NCBI RefSeq assembly: GCF_015476235.1
Contig: NZ_CP064338.1
Location: forward strand, 1,364,001-1,428,000
DNA: 64,000 nt
Direction of reading: 5' to 3'
Source: Caldimonas thermodepolymerans
GTDB taxonomy: Bacteria; Pseudomonadota; Gammaproteobacteria; Burkholderiales; Burkholderiaceae_C
Shown here: positions 1 to 8,092 of the stretch, one piece after another
How positions within the stretch are numbered: the stretch's first letter is position 1
How the letters are laid out: each line of letters opens with the position of its first letter
Position numbers and translations under genes: made by a program
Notes under the pieces: generated by a model
What the model was told of the DNA's origin: nothing
Databases searched by the model: none
The model's input: the letters and a program-made list of their open reading frames with translations, nothing else

Positions 1-231
1 GTGAACCTGTTCATCTTCAGCGTCGGCAGCCTCTCGATCGGCAAGGAGCCGATCTACAAGCCCGGCCTGCCGACCGACCTGGCCCACTATGCCGACCCGC
101 TGCCGCAGTCGCTGGTGCTCACGGCCATCGTGATCGGCTTCGCGACCACCGCGCTGTTCCTCGTGGTGCTGCTGGCGCTGCGCGGCCTGTCGGGCAGCGA
201 CCATGTCGACGGCCGGGAGGAGCGTGCATGA
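1..231 (+). CDS. mrpC: Mrp-type Na+(K+)/H+ antiporter subunit C, 3' fragment
   Basis: This is the C-terminal 76 codons of an MrpC/MnhC/PhaC (NuoK-like) membrane subunit; the real start lies upstream of the window, so the GTG at base 1 need not be a start. The visible part carries the short periplasmic loop ending in PLPQSLVLTAIVIGF, typical of NuoK/MrpC proteins, then one long hydrophobic helix (about residues 36-62) and a short charged cytoplasmic tail. Its stop codon overlaps the mrpD start (ATGA), so the subunits are translationally coupled. Mrp complexes exchange cytoplasmic Na+ or K+ for H+ in pH and salt homeostasis; which cation is used here cannot be read from the sequence. Confidence 0.9.
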   Translation: MNLFIFSVGSLSIGKEPIYKPGLPTDLAHYADPLPQSLVLTAIVIGFATTALFLVVLLALRGLSGSDHVDGREERA

Positions 232-1865
232 CGCCGGACCACCTGGTCGTCGCCCCCATCCTGCTCGCGCTCGGCACCGCGGCGCTGATGCTGCTGCTCG
301 GCGAAGGTCGCCGGGAACTCAAGTCGGTGCTCAACGTCGTCTCCACGGCCACCGGCCTGGGGCTGGCGATCGCGCTGCTGCGCGCGGTCGACGCCAGCGA
401 CGCGCCGGCCGCGTTCAGCGTCTACCTGCCCGGCAACTGGCCGGTGCCGTTCGGCATCGTGCTGCTGGCCGACCGGCTCTCGGCCATGATGCTGGTGCTG
501 GCCGCCAGCCTGGGGCTGGCCTCGCTGCTGTACGCGCTGGCGCGCTGGCAGCACGCCGGGGTGTACTTCCATCTGCTGTTCCAGCTGCAGCTGATGGGCC
601 TGTACGGGGCCTTCCTGACCGCCGACCTGTTCAACCTGTTCGTGTTCTTCGAGGTGCTGCTGGCGGCCAGCTACGGCCTGCTGCTGCACGGCGGCGGGCT
701 GGCACGCGTGCGCGCGGGGCTGCACTACATCTCGGTCAACCTGTTCGCCTCGGTGCTGTTCCTGATCGGCGTGGCCATCCTCTACGGCGTGACCGGCACG
801 CTCAACATGGCCGACATCGCCCAGAAGCTGCCCGACGTGCCGGTCAGCGACCGCGGCCTGCTGCATGCCGGGGCGGCGATCCTCGCGATTGCCTTCCTTG
901 CCAAGGCGGCGGTGTGGCCGCTCAACTTCTGGCTGCCACCGGCCTACGCCTCGGCCAGCGCGCCGGCGGCCGCCTTGTTCGCCATCCTCACCAAGGTCGG
1001 CGTCTACGCGATCCTGCGGCTGTGGACGCTGTGCTTCCCGGCCACCGCCGGCGCCTCGGCACACTTCGGCAGCGACGTGCTCGTGTGGGGCGGCATGGCG
1101 ACGATGATGTTCGGCGCCTTCGGGATGCTGGCCTCGCAGCAGGTGGCCCGGCTGGCCGGCTTCAGCGTGATCACCTCGTCGGGCACGCTGATCGCGGCGA
1201 TCGGCTTCGATGCCGAGGCGCTCAGCGCCGGCGCGTTGTTCTACCTGGCCAGCTCGACGCTGGCCGGCGGGGCGATCTTCCTGCTGGTCGAGCTGATGGA
1301 GCGCGCCCGCGACGTCGAGATGGGCCCCGAGGAGATCGACGACGGCAAGGATGCGCTGCCCGCGTTCATCGACGGCGAGCCGTTGCCCGGCACCAACCTG
1401 GACGACGACGAGGAGGCGCTGATCGGCCGCGCGATCCCCGCCGCGGTGGCCTTCCTGGGCGTGTCCTTCGCGATGTGCGCGATGATCATCGCGGGGCTGC
1501 CGCCGATGTCCGGCTTCGTCGGCAAGGTCGCGATGCTGTCGGCGCTGCTGGAGCTGGAAGGCACGGCCGCGTGGAGCATGTTCGTGGTGCTGATCGTCTC
1601 CGGGCTGCTCGCCGCCACCGGACTGGTGCGCGTGGGCATCCGCCATTTCTGGACCTCGCAGGACCGGCCGGCGCCGCGGCTGCGGGTCGTCGAATGCCTG
1701 CCCATCGCCGGCCTGCTGGTGGCGGCTGCGGTGATGGTGTTCCAGGCCGAGGCGGTGCTCGGCTACGGCCGCACCACGGCCCGCGGCCTGCATGAGCCGA
1801 CGCTGTACATCGAGGCCGTGACGGGCACGAAACCCGTCGAACCCATGACGAAAGGCACGCCGTGA
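228..1865 (+). CDS. mrpD: Mrp-type Na+(K+)/H+ antiporter subunit D
   Basis: The 545-residue polytopic membrane protein is homologous to the proton-pumping NuoM/NuoN subunits of complex I (proton-conducting antiporter family). It has about fourteen hydrophobic helices. The signature segment with FFEVLLAASYGLLLHGG at about 137-153 and the helix with AKAAVWPLNFWLPPAY at about 224-239 carries the conserved Lys and Pro residues of the proton channel. An acidic hydrophilic insertion at about 360-400 (rich in E and D) separates the last helices; this makes the protein somewhat longer than the usual 490-500 residues. The ATG at 228 overlaps the mrpC stop and is preceded by GGGAGGAG. It forms part of the mrpCDEFG operon. 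Confidence 0.95.
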   Translation: MTPDHLVVAPILLALGTAALMLLLGEGRRELKSVLNVVSTATGLGLAIALLRAVDASDAPAAFSVYLPGNWPVPFGIVLLADRLSAMMLVLAASLGLASLLYALARWQHAGVYFHLLFQLQLMGLYGAFLTADLFNLFVFFEVLLAASYGLLLHGGGLARVRAGLHYISVNLFASVLFLIGVAILYGVTGTLNMADIAQKLPDVPVSDRGLLHAGAAILAIAFLAKAAVWPLNFWLPPAYASASAPAAALFAILTKVGVYAILRLWTLCFPATAGASAHFGSDVLVWGGMATMMFGAFGMLASQQVARLAGFSVITSSGTLIAAIGFDAEALSAGALFYLASSTLAGGAIFLLVELMERARDVEMGPEEIDDGKDALPAFIDGEPLPGTNLDDDEEALIGRAIPAAVAFLGVSFAMCAMIIAGLPPMSGFVGKVAMLSALLELEGTAAWSMFVVLIVSGLLAATGLVRVGIRHFWTSQDRPAPRLRVVECLPIAGLLVAAAVMVFQAEAVLGYGRTTARGLHEPTLYIEAVTGTKPVEPMTKGTP

Positions 1866-2353
1866 GAAAGAAGCTGCTGCCCTCGCCGGGCCTGTCGTTC
1901 GGCATCTTCTGCGGCTGGCTGCTGCTGGCGCGCAGCCAGAGTGCCGGCCACATCGTGCTGGCCGCGCTGCTGGCGGTCGTGATGCCGTTGCTGATGTCGC
2001 CGCTGCGCCCCACGCCGGGCTCGATGCGCCACCTCGGGGTGCTGGTGCGTCTGATCCTGCGCGTCGGCGGCGAGGTGGTGCGCTCGGCAATCGACGTCGG
2101 GCAGGGCGTGCTCCAGTCGCGCCGGCAACCGCCGCGCGGCCGCTTCGTCGTGATCCCGCTGGAGCTGCGCGACGAGCATGCGCTGGCGGCGCTGGCGATG
2201 ATCTCGGCGGTCATCCCGGGCACCGTGTGGTCCGAGCTGGCGCCCGACCGCAGCGCCTTGCTGATGCACGTGTTCGACCTGGACGACGAGGTGGAGTTCG
2301 TGCGCACCTTCAAGGCGCGCTTCGAGCATCCCCTGAAGGAGATCTTCGAATGA
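1862..2353 (+). CDS. mrpE: Mrp-type Na+(K+)/H+ antiporter subunit E
   Basis: This 163-residue subunit has the MrpE/MnhE fold: two or three N-terminal hydrophobic helices (about 10-60) followed by a soluble C-terminal domain. That domain carries the family motif at about 115-135, in which ALAMISAVIPGTVWSELAPD matches the conserved N/S-x-I-x-x-x-P-G-T sequence. Translation begins at a GTG that overlaps the mrpD stop (GTGA), which is the only start consistent with family length. MrpE is required for assembly of the complex and appears only in Mrp antiporters, not in complex I, which fixes the identity of this operon. Confidence 0.93.
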   Translation: MRKKLLPSPGLSFGIFCGWLLLARSQSAGHIVLAALLAVVMPLLMSPLRPTPGSMRHLGVLVRLILRVGGEVVRSAIDVGQGVLQSRRQPPRGRFVVIPLELRDEHALAALAMISAVIPGTVWSELAPDRSALLMHVFDLDDEVEFVRTFKARFEHPLKEIFE

Positions 2354-2628
2354 GCGAGATGCTGTCCATCGTCATCACGATCACGCTGATGATGTACGTC
2401 GCCGGCATGGCCATCGGCATGCTGCGGCTGTTCCACGGCCCCACCGCGCAGGACCGCGTGCTGGCGCTGGACTACCTGTACGTCGCCGGCATGCTGGTGA
2501 TGCTGGTGCTGGCGATCCGCTACAACAGCGAGATGTATTTCGAAGGGGCGCTGCTGATGGTGCTGTTCGGCTTCGTCAGCTCGATGGCGCTGGCGAAGTT
2601 CCTGCTGCGAGGCGAGGTGATCGAGTGA
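2350..2628 (+). CDS. mrpF: Mrp-type Na+(K+)/H+ antiporter subunit F
   Basis: This is a 92-residue subunit with three transmembrane helices (about 5-25, 37-58, 64-84) and the family signature GPTAQDRVLALD between helices one and two. I chose the ATG at 2350, which overlaps the mrpE stop (ATGA). A longer open frame begins upstream at 2227, but it lies wholly inside mrpE and adds 41 residues unlike any MrpF. MrpF is a small scaffold subunit of the antiporter membrane arm. Confidence 0.93.
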   Translation: MSEMLSIVITITLMMYVAGMAIGMLRLFHGPTAQDRVLALDYLYVAGMLVMLVLAIRYNSEMYFEGALLMVLFGFVSSMALAKFLLRGEVIE

Positions 2629-2981
2629 TGCCGCCCTGGACCGAATTCGTCGTCGCGGCCCTGCTGCTGGCCAGCGGGGTGATGGTGCTGCTGTCGGGGC
2701 TGGGCCTGGCGCGGCTGCGCGACTTCTTCCTGCGCATGCACGCGCCGGCGCTGACCTCGACGCTGGGCGCCTGGCTGGTCACCTTCGCGTCGATCACCCA
2801 CTTCAGCTCCACCGGCCAGGGCCTGAAGCTGCACGTGTGGTTGATCATCATCGTGCTGTCGATCTCGGCGCCGGTGACCACCGTGGTGCTGGCGCGCGCC
2901 GCGCTGTTCCGCCGCCGCCAGGCCGGCGACCCCCTGCCGCCGCCGCTCTACGAGCGCGCGCGCGGGCCGGAGAAGGGGTAG
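2628..2981 (+). CDS. mrpG: Mrp-type Na+(K+)/H+ antiporter subunit G
   Basis: This 117-residue protein has three hydrophobic helices and the MrpG/MnhG signature: LSGLGLARLRDFFLRMHAP at about 24-42 followed by a Thr/Leu-rich helix. The ATG at 2628 shares a base with the mrpF stop (TGATG); a GTG one codon upstream at 2625 is the alternative. It is the last gene of the operon. About 70 bp downstream is a hairpin that terminates well only for the opposite strand. The C-terminal 25 residues are charged and poorly conserved in this family. Confidence 0.92.
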   Translation: MPPWTEFVVAALLLASGVMVLLSGLGLARLRDFFLRMHAPALTSTLGAWLVTFASITHFSSTGQGLKLHVWLIIIVLSISAPVTTVVLARAALFRRRQAGDPLPPPLYERARGPEKG

Positions 2982-3044
2982 GGCAGCCCCAGGCGCCTGG
3001 CCGGGGCCCGCGGGCACCGGCCGCCAACACGGCCAGCAGCCAAC

Positions 3045-3071
3045 AAAAAAGCCAGGCACTGGCTGCCTGGC
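3045..3071 (-). terminator. Rho-independent terminator of tRNA-Ala
   Basis: An 8-bp perfect stem (GCCAGGCA / TGCCTGGC) with a 5-nt loop spans 3051-3071. Read on the minus strand it is followed by six T residues (plus-strand A run 3045-3050), making a strong intrinsic terminator 12 bp beyond the tRNA end. On the plus strand only TTT follows, so it would be weak for mrpG. Confidence 0.85.
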
Positions 3072-3082
3072 TTTCGTGATTC

Positions 3083-3158
<76 letters not shown>

Positions 3159-3170
3159 GGAAAGATCGCC

Positions 3171-3200
3171 ATTCTAGCGCATTTTTTTGGCGTTTGACCA
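3171..3200 (-). promoter_or_regulatory. Predicted sigma-70 promoter of tRNA-Ala
   Basis: On the minus strand, TGGTCA (3200-3195) and TAGAAT (3176-3171) form -35/-10 elements separated by 18 nt, with the -10 ending 12 nt before the first tRNA base. The spacer contains a run of seven A. The promoter lies just upstream of the neighbouring dehydrogenase stop codon. Confidence 0.65.
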
Positions 3201-3205
3201 GGGGG

Positions 3206-4075
3206 TCAGCGCATCCCGTTGCGGCGCGCCAGCTCGCGGAACAGGCCGCTGTGGTCCAGCTCGCCGAAGCCGTGTTCGGCGGCGCTCGCGTAGAGCGCCT
3301 CGAACAGGCCGGTGATCGGCGCCTCGAAGCCCAGCTCCCGCGCGGTGTCCAGCGCGTTGCGCATGTCCTTGAGCTGCACGGTGAGGGCGGCCCGCTTGGC
3401 GAAGTCGCGCTCGACCATGCGCTGGCCGTGCACTTCCAGGATGCGGCTTTCGGCGAAGCCGCCGCGGATCGCCTCGCGCACCTTGGCCATGTCGGCGCCG
3501 CCCTTTTCGGCCAGCAGCAGGGCCTCGCTGACTGCGCCGATCGTGATGCCGACGATCATCTGGTTGGCCAGCTTGGCGAGCTGCCCGGCACCGTGCGGGC
3601 CGACATGGGTGGCGCGGCCCAGCGGCGCGAAGACCGGCTGCGCGCGCTCGAAGTCGGCAGCCTCGCCGCCGGCCATGATCGCCAGCGTGCCGGCCTCGGC
3701 GCCGACCGTGCCGCCCGAGACCGGCGCGTCCAGGTGCGCGACGCCGCGTTCGGCCAGGCGCTGCGCGTGGCTGCGTGCCTGCGAGGGCTTGATCGAGCTC
3801 ATGTCGATCACCAGGCAGCCGGGCTTGAGCGCGGCGTCCACGCCGTGGCCGAACAGCACGCTTTCGACCACGTCGCCGTTTTCCAGCATCGTGATGACGA
3901 CGTCGGCGTCGTGCACCGCCTGCGTGGCGGTGTGGGCGACGCGCGCGCCGTGCGAGGCCAGCCGCAGCGCCTTCTCCAGCGTGCGGTTCCAGGCGGTGAC
4001 TTCGAAGCCTGCTTCGCGCAGGCGCTTGGCGATGGGCAGGCCCATCATCCCGATCCCGAGGACGGAGACGTGCAT
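3206..4075 (-). CDS. NAD(P)-dependent oxidoreductase, 3-hydroxyisobutyrate dehydrogenase family
   Basis: This 289-residue beta-hydroxyacid dehydrogenase opens with the Rossmann nucleotide motif GIGMMG (residues 7-12). It carries the substrate motif DAPVSGGTVGAEAGTLAIMAGG (written around 117-137) and the catalytic Lys168 in GAGQLAKLANQ. Family members reduce or oxidise 3-hydroxyisobutyrate, tartronate semialdehyde, glyoxylate or similar beta-hydroxyacids; the substrate cannot be assigned from sequence. No valine-degradation or glyoxylate genes are nearby. I start at the ATG at 4075 because it immediately precedes the Rossmann strand; the open frame runs a further 60 codons upstream with no homology and would overlap the divergent hydrolase gene. 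Confidence 0.9.
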   Translation of the reverse strand: MHVSVLGIGMMGLPIAKRLREAGFEVTAWNRTLEKALRLASHGARVAHTATQAVHDADVVITMLENGDVVESVLFGHGVDAALKPGCLVIDMSSIKPSQARSHAQRLAERGVAHLDAPVSGGTVGAEAGTLAIMAGGEAADFERAQPVFAPLGRATHVGPHGAGQLAKLANQMIVGITIGAVSEALLLAEKGGADMAKVREAIRGGFAESRILEVHGQRMVERDFAKRAALTVQLKDMRNALDTARELGFEAPITGLFEALYASAAEHGFGELDHSGLFRELARRNGMR

Positions 4076-4157
4076 CGTGGGTGTACCTCTGGCGCAGACG
4101 AGACCGGCAGTATAGAAACCGTGGCTGGACCCCACCATCACCGTTGGAGATCGCCGC

Positions 4158-5015
4158 ATGTCGACTTCCCTGCAGGATCCGGCCTGGCTCGACGCGCAGT
4201 ACAACAACCGAGCGCGCATTCCCGAACACCCGCAGATCTTCGCCCGCTGGGCCAAGGCCTCGCGCGAGGCCCGGCAGGCGTTGGAGCCGCTGCTGGACCT
4301 GCGCTACGGCCCGGCCGAGGAGGAGACGCTGGACCTGTTCCCGGCCCCCGGCCCGCGTGCCCCGGTGCTGGTGTTCATCCACGGCGGCTGGTGGCGCTCG
4401 CTGGACAAGTCCGACCATTCCTTCATCGCGCCGGCCTTCGTGCGGCGCGGCGTGACGGTCGTGGTGCCGAACTACACGCTGTGCCCGAAGGCGAGCATCG
4501 CCGAGATCGCGCTGCAGATGGTGCGCGCGGTGGCCTGGACCGCGCGCCACGTCGAAGGCCTGGGCGGCGACCCGCGGCGCATCGTCGTTGCCGGCCACTC
4601 GGCCGGCGGGCACCTGGCGGCCATGCTGGCCTGCTGCCGCTGGCGCGAGGTCGGCCCCGACCTGCACGAGCGCACCGTGCAGGGGGTGCTGTCGATCTCG
4701 GGCCTGTACGACCTGGAGCCGGTCAGCCGCACGCCGTTCCTGAAGGCCGACCTGAGGCTCACGCCGCAGGACGTGCTGCGCCTGAGCCCCGCCGGCTTCC
4801 CGGCCCCGGCGGTGCCGCTCGCGGCCGTGGTCGGTGCCGACGAGAGCGAGGAGTTCCGGCGCCAGAACGCGCTGATCCGCTCGGCCTGGGGGCCGCGGGC
4901 GGTGCCGGTGTGCGAGGAGATCCCCGGGCGCCACCACCTGGACGTGCTCGACACGCTGGCCGACCCGGCCGGGCGGCTGCACGCCCTGGCGCTCGAGCTG
5001 CTCGGCGTGCGCTGA
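4158..5015 (+). CDS. alpha/beta hydrolase, arylformamidase-like
   Basis: The 285-residue protein has the alpha/beta-hydrolase fold of the HGGXW (hormone-sensitive lipase/kynurenine formamidase) type. HGGWW at 75-79 forms the oxyanion hole and GHSAGGH at 146-152 provides the nucleophile Ser148. The catalytic His is probably in the GRHHLDVLD segment near 257. Lack of a signal peptide places it in the cytoplasm. Kynurenine formamidases and related esterases share this layout, but no tryptophan-catabolism genes (kynA, kynU) are nearby, so the substrate is open. It diverges from the oxidoreductase at 3206-4075 with an 82-bp shared upstream region. Confidence 0.88.
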   Translation: MSTSLQDPAWLDAQYNNRARIPEHPQIFARWAKASREARQALEPLLDLRYGPAEEETLDLFPAPGPRAPVLVFIHGGWWRSLDKSDHSFIAPAFVRRGVTVVVPNYTLCPKASIAEIALQMVRAVAWTARHVEGLGGDPRRIVVAGHSAGGHLAAMLACCRWREVGPDLHERTVQGVLSISGLYDLEPVSRTPFLKADLRLTPQDVLRLSPAGFPAPAVPLAAVVGADESEEFRRQNALIRSAWGPRAVPVCEEIPGRHHLDVLDTLADPAGRLHALALELLGVR

Positions 5016-5139
5016 GGTGCTGCCGCGCCAGCCGCCCCCGACGCGCCGCGGCACGCCGGGCGATCGCTCCCGCACGAAAGGTGCGTCGGCCGCAGGCGCC
5101 GAGTGCAGCCACTGGCAATGGGGTCATTGGTCGCAAGCC

Positions 5140-5157
5140 GCGTGAAACGTGTCACGC
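5140..5157. repeat. Inverted repeat upstream of ahpC
   Basis: A perfect 6-bp inverted repeat (GCGTGA / TCACGC) with a 6-bp spacer lies 57 bp before the ahpC start. It does not resemble the OxyR spacing (ATAG-N7-CTAT). Candidate operator only. Confidence 0.35.
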
Positions 5158-5214
5158 TTGTCCCGAGCCTTCTCCTTCAATCTCTTCCTTCTGCCCTCAG
5201 GAAAGGAGTCGTGG

Positions 5215-5766
5215 ATGAAAACCATCGGTGACAAGCTTGAGCCTTTCTCCGTGGTCGGCGTGAAGCCCGGTTTCAACCACCACGAGGAAAACGGCGAGTC
5301 CGCGTTCGAGACGATCACGGAGAGGTCGTTTCCGGGCAGGTGGAAGGTCATCTACTTCTATCCGAAGGACTTCACCTTCGTCTGCCCGACCGAGATCGTC
5401 GGTTTCGCGAAGCTGCAGAGGGATTTCGCCGACCGCGACGCGGTGCTGATGGGCGGCTCGACCGACAACGAGTTCTGCAAGCTCGGCTGGCGCCGCGAGC
5501 ACAAGGACCTGTCCAAGCTGAACCACTACCAGTTCGCCGACACCACCGGGTCGCTGGTCGACCAGCTGGGCATACGCGACAAGGAAGCCGGGGTGGCGCT
5601 GCGCGCGACCTTCATCGTCGACCCGGACAACACCATCCAGCATGTCTCGGTGAACAACCTGAACGTCGGCCGCTCGCCGGAGGAGATCCTGCGGCTGCTC
5701 GACGGCCTGCAGACCGACGAGCTGTGCCCGTGCAACCGCTCGGTCGGTGGTGAAACGCTGAAGTGA
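5215..5766 (+). CDS. ahpC: Peroxiredoxin AhpC (AhpD-dependent type)
   Basis: This 183-residue typical 2-Cys peroxiredoxin reduces H2O2, alkyl peroxides and peroxynitrite. Peroxidatic Cys57 sits in the FTFVCPTEI motif. Two Cys near the C-terminus (171 and 173, in LCPCN) match the resolving-Cys arrangement of mycobacterial AhpC, which is recycled by AhpD rather than by AhpF. The ATG at 5215 is chosen because GAAAGGAG precedes it by 6 nt; the open frame extends upstream to 5149 without a ribosome site. It is followed by ahpD after a terminator hairpin. No ahpF or oxyR occurs in the window. Confidence 0.95.
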   Translation: MKTIGDKLEPFSVVGVKPGFNHHEENGESAFETITERSFPGRWKVIYFYPKDFTFVCPTEIVGFAKLQRDFADRDAVLMGGSTDNEFCKLGWRREHKDLSKLNHYQFADTTGSLVDQLGIRDKEAGVALRATFIVDPDNTIQHVSVNNLNVGRSPEEILRLLDGLQTDELCPCNRSVGGETLK

Positions 5767-5779
5767 CCCGACCTCCCGA

Positions 5780-5799
5780 CCCGCTGCGGCGGGTTTTTT
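5780..5799 (+). terminator. Intrinsic terminator between ahpC and ahpD
   Basis: CCCGC/GCGGG stem with a TGCG loop followed by six T (5794-5799). Lying inside a functionally paired operon, it probably gives partial termination so that ahpC exceeds ahpD expression. Confidence 0.7.
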
Positions 5800-5824
5800 C
5801 GGCGCGGGTATTTAGGAGGAATCT

Positions 5825-6337
5825 ATGGAGTTTCTGGGCTCTATCAAGGACCTGATTCCGGACTACGCGAAGGACATCCGCCTGAACCTGGATGCGGTGA
5901 TCGCCCGCTCCAGCCTGCCGCCGGAGGATGCGCTGGGTTGCGCGCTGGCCGCGGCGTTCGCGGCGCGCAGCAAGCCGCTGGTCGAGGTGCTCCAGGCCCA
6001 TGCGCCGCAGGCCGAAGCCCAGGCGGCGCTGACCGCGGCGGCCCTGATGGGGATGAACAACGTCTGGTATCCGTACGTCGAGATGGCTGCGGACGACGAG
6101 CTCAAGACCATGCGCGCGGAGCTGCGCATGAACGCCTACGCGAGCAGCGGCGGGGTGGAGAAGAAGAAGTTCGAGGCCTATGCGCTTGCCGCGTCCGCCA
6201 TCGGCAAGTGCCATTTCTGCGTGCGTTCGCACTACGACCTGCTGAAGAAGGAGGGCTACACCGTGCAGCAGCTGCGCGACATCGGCCGCATCGCGGCGGT
6301 GGTCAACGCGGCCGCGCAGGTGCTCGCGGCACGGTGA
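5825..6337 (+). CDS. ahpD: Alkylhydroperoxidase AhpD
   Basis: This 170-residue protein is the partner disulfide reductase of AhpC, reducing the oxidised peroxiredoxin. The active-site CHFC motif (Cys129, Cys132) with His136 and an upstream Glu117 reproduces the proton-relay residues known from Mycobacterium tuberculosis AhpD (E118, C130, C133, H137), and the length agrees. A strong AGGAGG ribosome site lies 4-5 nt before the ATG. The ahpC-ahpD order and spacing (58 bp with a terminator-like hairpin) suggest one operon with attenuation. Recycling in mycobacteria uses dihydrolipoamide and SucB; the partner here is unknown. Confidence 0.95.
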   Translation: MEFLGSIKDLIPDYAKDIRLNLDAVIARSSLPPEDALGCALAAAFAARSKPLVEVLQAHAPQAEAQAALTAAALMGMNNVWYPYVEMAADDELKTMRAELRMNAYASSGGVEKKKFEAYALAASAIGKCHFCVRSHYDLLKKEGYTVQQLRDIGRIAAVVNAAAQVLAAR

Positions 6338-6361
6338 CCGGCTGCGCGCTGTTCGCGCGCG

Positions 6362-6404
6362 GAAGGGGTCGGGCTAGGGGTTTACCCTGGTTTTCGACCC
6401 CTTC
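6362..6404. repeat. Nested inverted repeat upstream of tctC
   Basis: A perfect 10-bp inverted repeat (GAAGGGGTCG, 6362-6371, with CGACCCCTTC, 6395-6404) encloses a smaller AGGG...CCCT hairpin. No U-tract follows, so a terminator is unlikely; it lies 120-160 bp before tctC and may be an operator or leader structure. Confidence 0.4.
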
Positions 6405-6524
6405 GGCCGTGGTGGGGTAGGGATTGAAAGCGATCGGAAAGGACGGCTTCCGTAGTCTGCCCGCCAGCCGTGCTGACGGCTCGCCGGCGGGTGCCGGCGC
6501 CCTGCATCCACAGGAGACACACGC

Positions 6525-7517
6525 ATGATCAAACGCACCGTCCTGCGCCTGGGCGCAGCCACGCTGGCCGCCACCGGGCTTCTCGCTTTCGCGCCGGCGA
6601 GCCTGGCCGAGCCGCCGCGTCCCGAATGCATCGCGCCCGCCAAGCCCGGCGGCGGCTTCGACCTGACCTGCCGCCTGGCGCAGACCGCGCTGAAGGAAAG
6701 CGGCGCGCTGAAGGATCCGCTGCGCATCGTCTACATGCCCGGCGGCATCGGCGCGGTGGCCTACAACCACATCGTCGCGCAGCGCCCGGGCGAGCCCGGC
6801 ACCATCGTCGCCTACTCGGGCGGCTCGCTGCTCAACCTGGCCCAGGGCAAGTTCGGCAAGTACACCGTCAACGACGTGCGCTGGGTGGCCTCGATCGGCG
6901 CCGACTACGGCGTGGCCGTCGTGCGGGCCGACTCGCCGTACAAGGACCTCAAGAGCCTGATGGAGGCCTTCAAGCAGGACCCGACGAAGATCGTGCTGGG
7001 TGCCGGCGGCTCCATCGGCAGCCAGGACTGGATGAAGGCGGCGCTGACCGCGCGCGCGGCCGGCGTGGACTACAAGCGCATGCGCTTCGTGGCCTTCGAA
7101 GGCGGCGGCGAGGCCGTGACCGCGCTGCGCGGCGGCCACATCCAGGCCTACATGGGCGATGCGGCCGAGGCGGCGACGATGCTCGAAGGCGGCGCGCCGA
7201 TCCGCGTGCTGGCCGTCTATCACAAGGAACGCCTGCCGGGCAAGCTGGCCGACGTGCCGACCGCGGCGGAGCAGGGCTACGACATCCAGTGGCCCATCAT
7301 CCGCGGCTTCTACGTCGGCCCCAAGGTCAGCGATGCCGACTACCAGTGGTGGGTCGAAGCGTTCAACAAGACCATGGCCCACCCGGCCTTCGCGAAGCTG
7401 CAACAGCAGCAGGGCCTGTTCCCGTTCAACATGACCGGCCCCGAGCTGGAGGCCTACGTCAGGGAACGCACCAAGTTCTACGGCGAGCTGGCGCAATCCT
7501 TCGGCCTGGTGAAGTAA
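6525..7517 (+). CDS. tctC: Tripartite tricarboxylate transporter substrate-binding protein (Bug/TctC family)
   Basis: This 330-residue periplasmic binding protein starts with a signal peptide (about 1-28, cleavage after SLA). The mature part has the TctC/Bug fold: the ligand-loop region with AKPGGGFD near 39-46 and the GGIGAVAYN loop near 74-82. Its location directly before tctB and tctA makes it the extracytoplasmic receptor of this transporter. Bug proteins bind citrate, other tri- and dicarboxylates, amino acids or aromatic acids; the ligand is not readable here. GGAG lies 10 nt before the ATG. The TctD/E-like regulators downstream probably respond to the same substrate. Confidence 0.93.
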   Translation: MIKRTVLRLGAATLAATGLLAFAPASLAEPPRPECIAPAKPGGGFDLTCRLAQTALKESGALKDPLRIVYMPGGIGAVAYNHIVAQRPGEPGTIVAYSGGSLLNLAQGKFGKYTVNDVRWVASIGADYGVAVVRADSPYKDLKSLMEAFKQDPTKIVLGAGGSIGSQDWMKAALTARAAGVDYKRMRFVAFEGGGEAVTALRGGHIQAYMGDAAEAATMLEGGAPIRVLAVYHKERLPGKLADVPTAAEQGYDIQWPIIRGFYVGPKVSDADYQWWVEAFNKTMAHPAFAKLQQQQGLFPFNMTGPELEAYVRERTKFYGELAQSFGLVK

Positions 7518-7648
7518 CCGCATTCCCGCGTCGCCACCGCGCTGGCGACCCCGGCCCGCGGCATGCCTGACGTGCCCCGGGCCGTTTCCCGATCGAGCAT
7601 TCCTCTGGTGTGTGCGGTGCCCGTCGTGGGCACGGCCTGGAGATCCCC

Positions 7649-8092
7649 ATGACACTCAATGACCGCCTGCTGGGCGTGGCGGCGCTGCTGCTGGCCGCCT
7701 TCCTGACCTGGAAGGGCTGGGGGCTGGAGGCACCCTTCGCCTACGAACCCGTCGGCCCGAAGGCCTTTCCGCTGCTGCTGGCCGCGGTGATCGGCCTGTG
7801 CGGCGCCTGGCTGCTCCTCAAGGGCGGTGATGCGGCCGGGCCCAACCCGCCCGGCGCCAACGCGCGCATCGTGCTGCTCGTCGGCCTGCTGGCCGCCTAC
7901 GCGCTGCTGTTCCAGTGGCTGGGCTTCGTGATGGCGACCGCGCTGATGGTGGTGGCCGTGGGCCGCCTGTTCGGCGGCAGCTGGCGCCAGTGCGTGACCG
8001 GCGGCATCGCGATGGGCGTGCTGTTCTTCCTGTTGTTCGACAAGGTGCTGGACGTGGTGCTGCCGCCCGGCATCCTGGGAGGCCTGCTGTGA
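7649..8092 (+). CDS. tctB: Tripartite tricarboxylate transporter small permease TctB
   Basis: The 147-residue protein has four predicted membrane helices (about 6-22, 40-58, 72-102 as two, 112-135), as expected for the small membrane component of TTT transporters. The ATG at 7649 is chosen over the upstream in-frame extension from 7610, which has no family similarity. TctB pairs with TctA to drive ion-coupled uptake of the TctC-bound ligand. Its stop overlaps the tctA GTG. Confidence 0.9.
   Translation: MTLNDRLLGVAALLLAAFLTWKGWGLEAPFAYEPVGPKAFPLLLAAVIGLCGAWLLLKGGDAAGPNPPGANARIVLLVGLLAAYALLFQWLGFVMATALMVVAVGRLFGGSWRQCVTGGIAMGVLFFLLFDKVLDVVLPPGILGGLL

Noticed and set aside
87-2090. 667-codon minus-strand open frame opposite mrpD
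   Set aside because: Arg/His/Gln-rich translation without any domain, fully antisense to well-supported Mrp genes; a GC-skew shadow.
5016-5214. OxyR box before ahpC
   Set aside because: No ATAG-N7-CTAT-like tetrad was found; the only symmetric element has different spacing.
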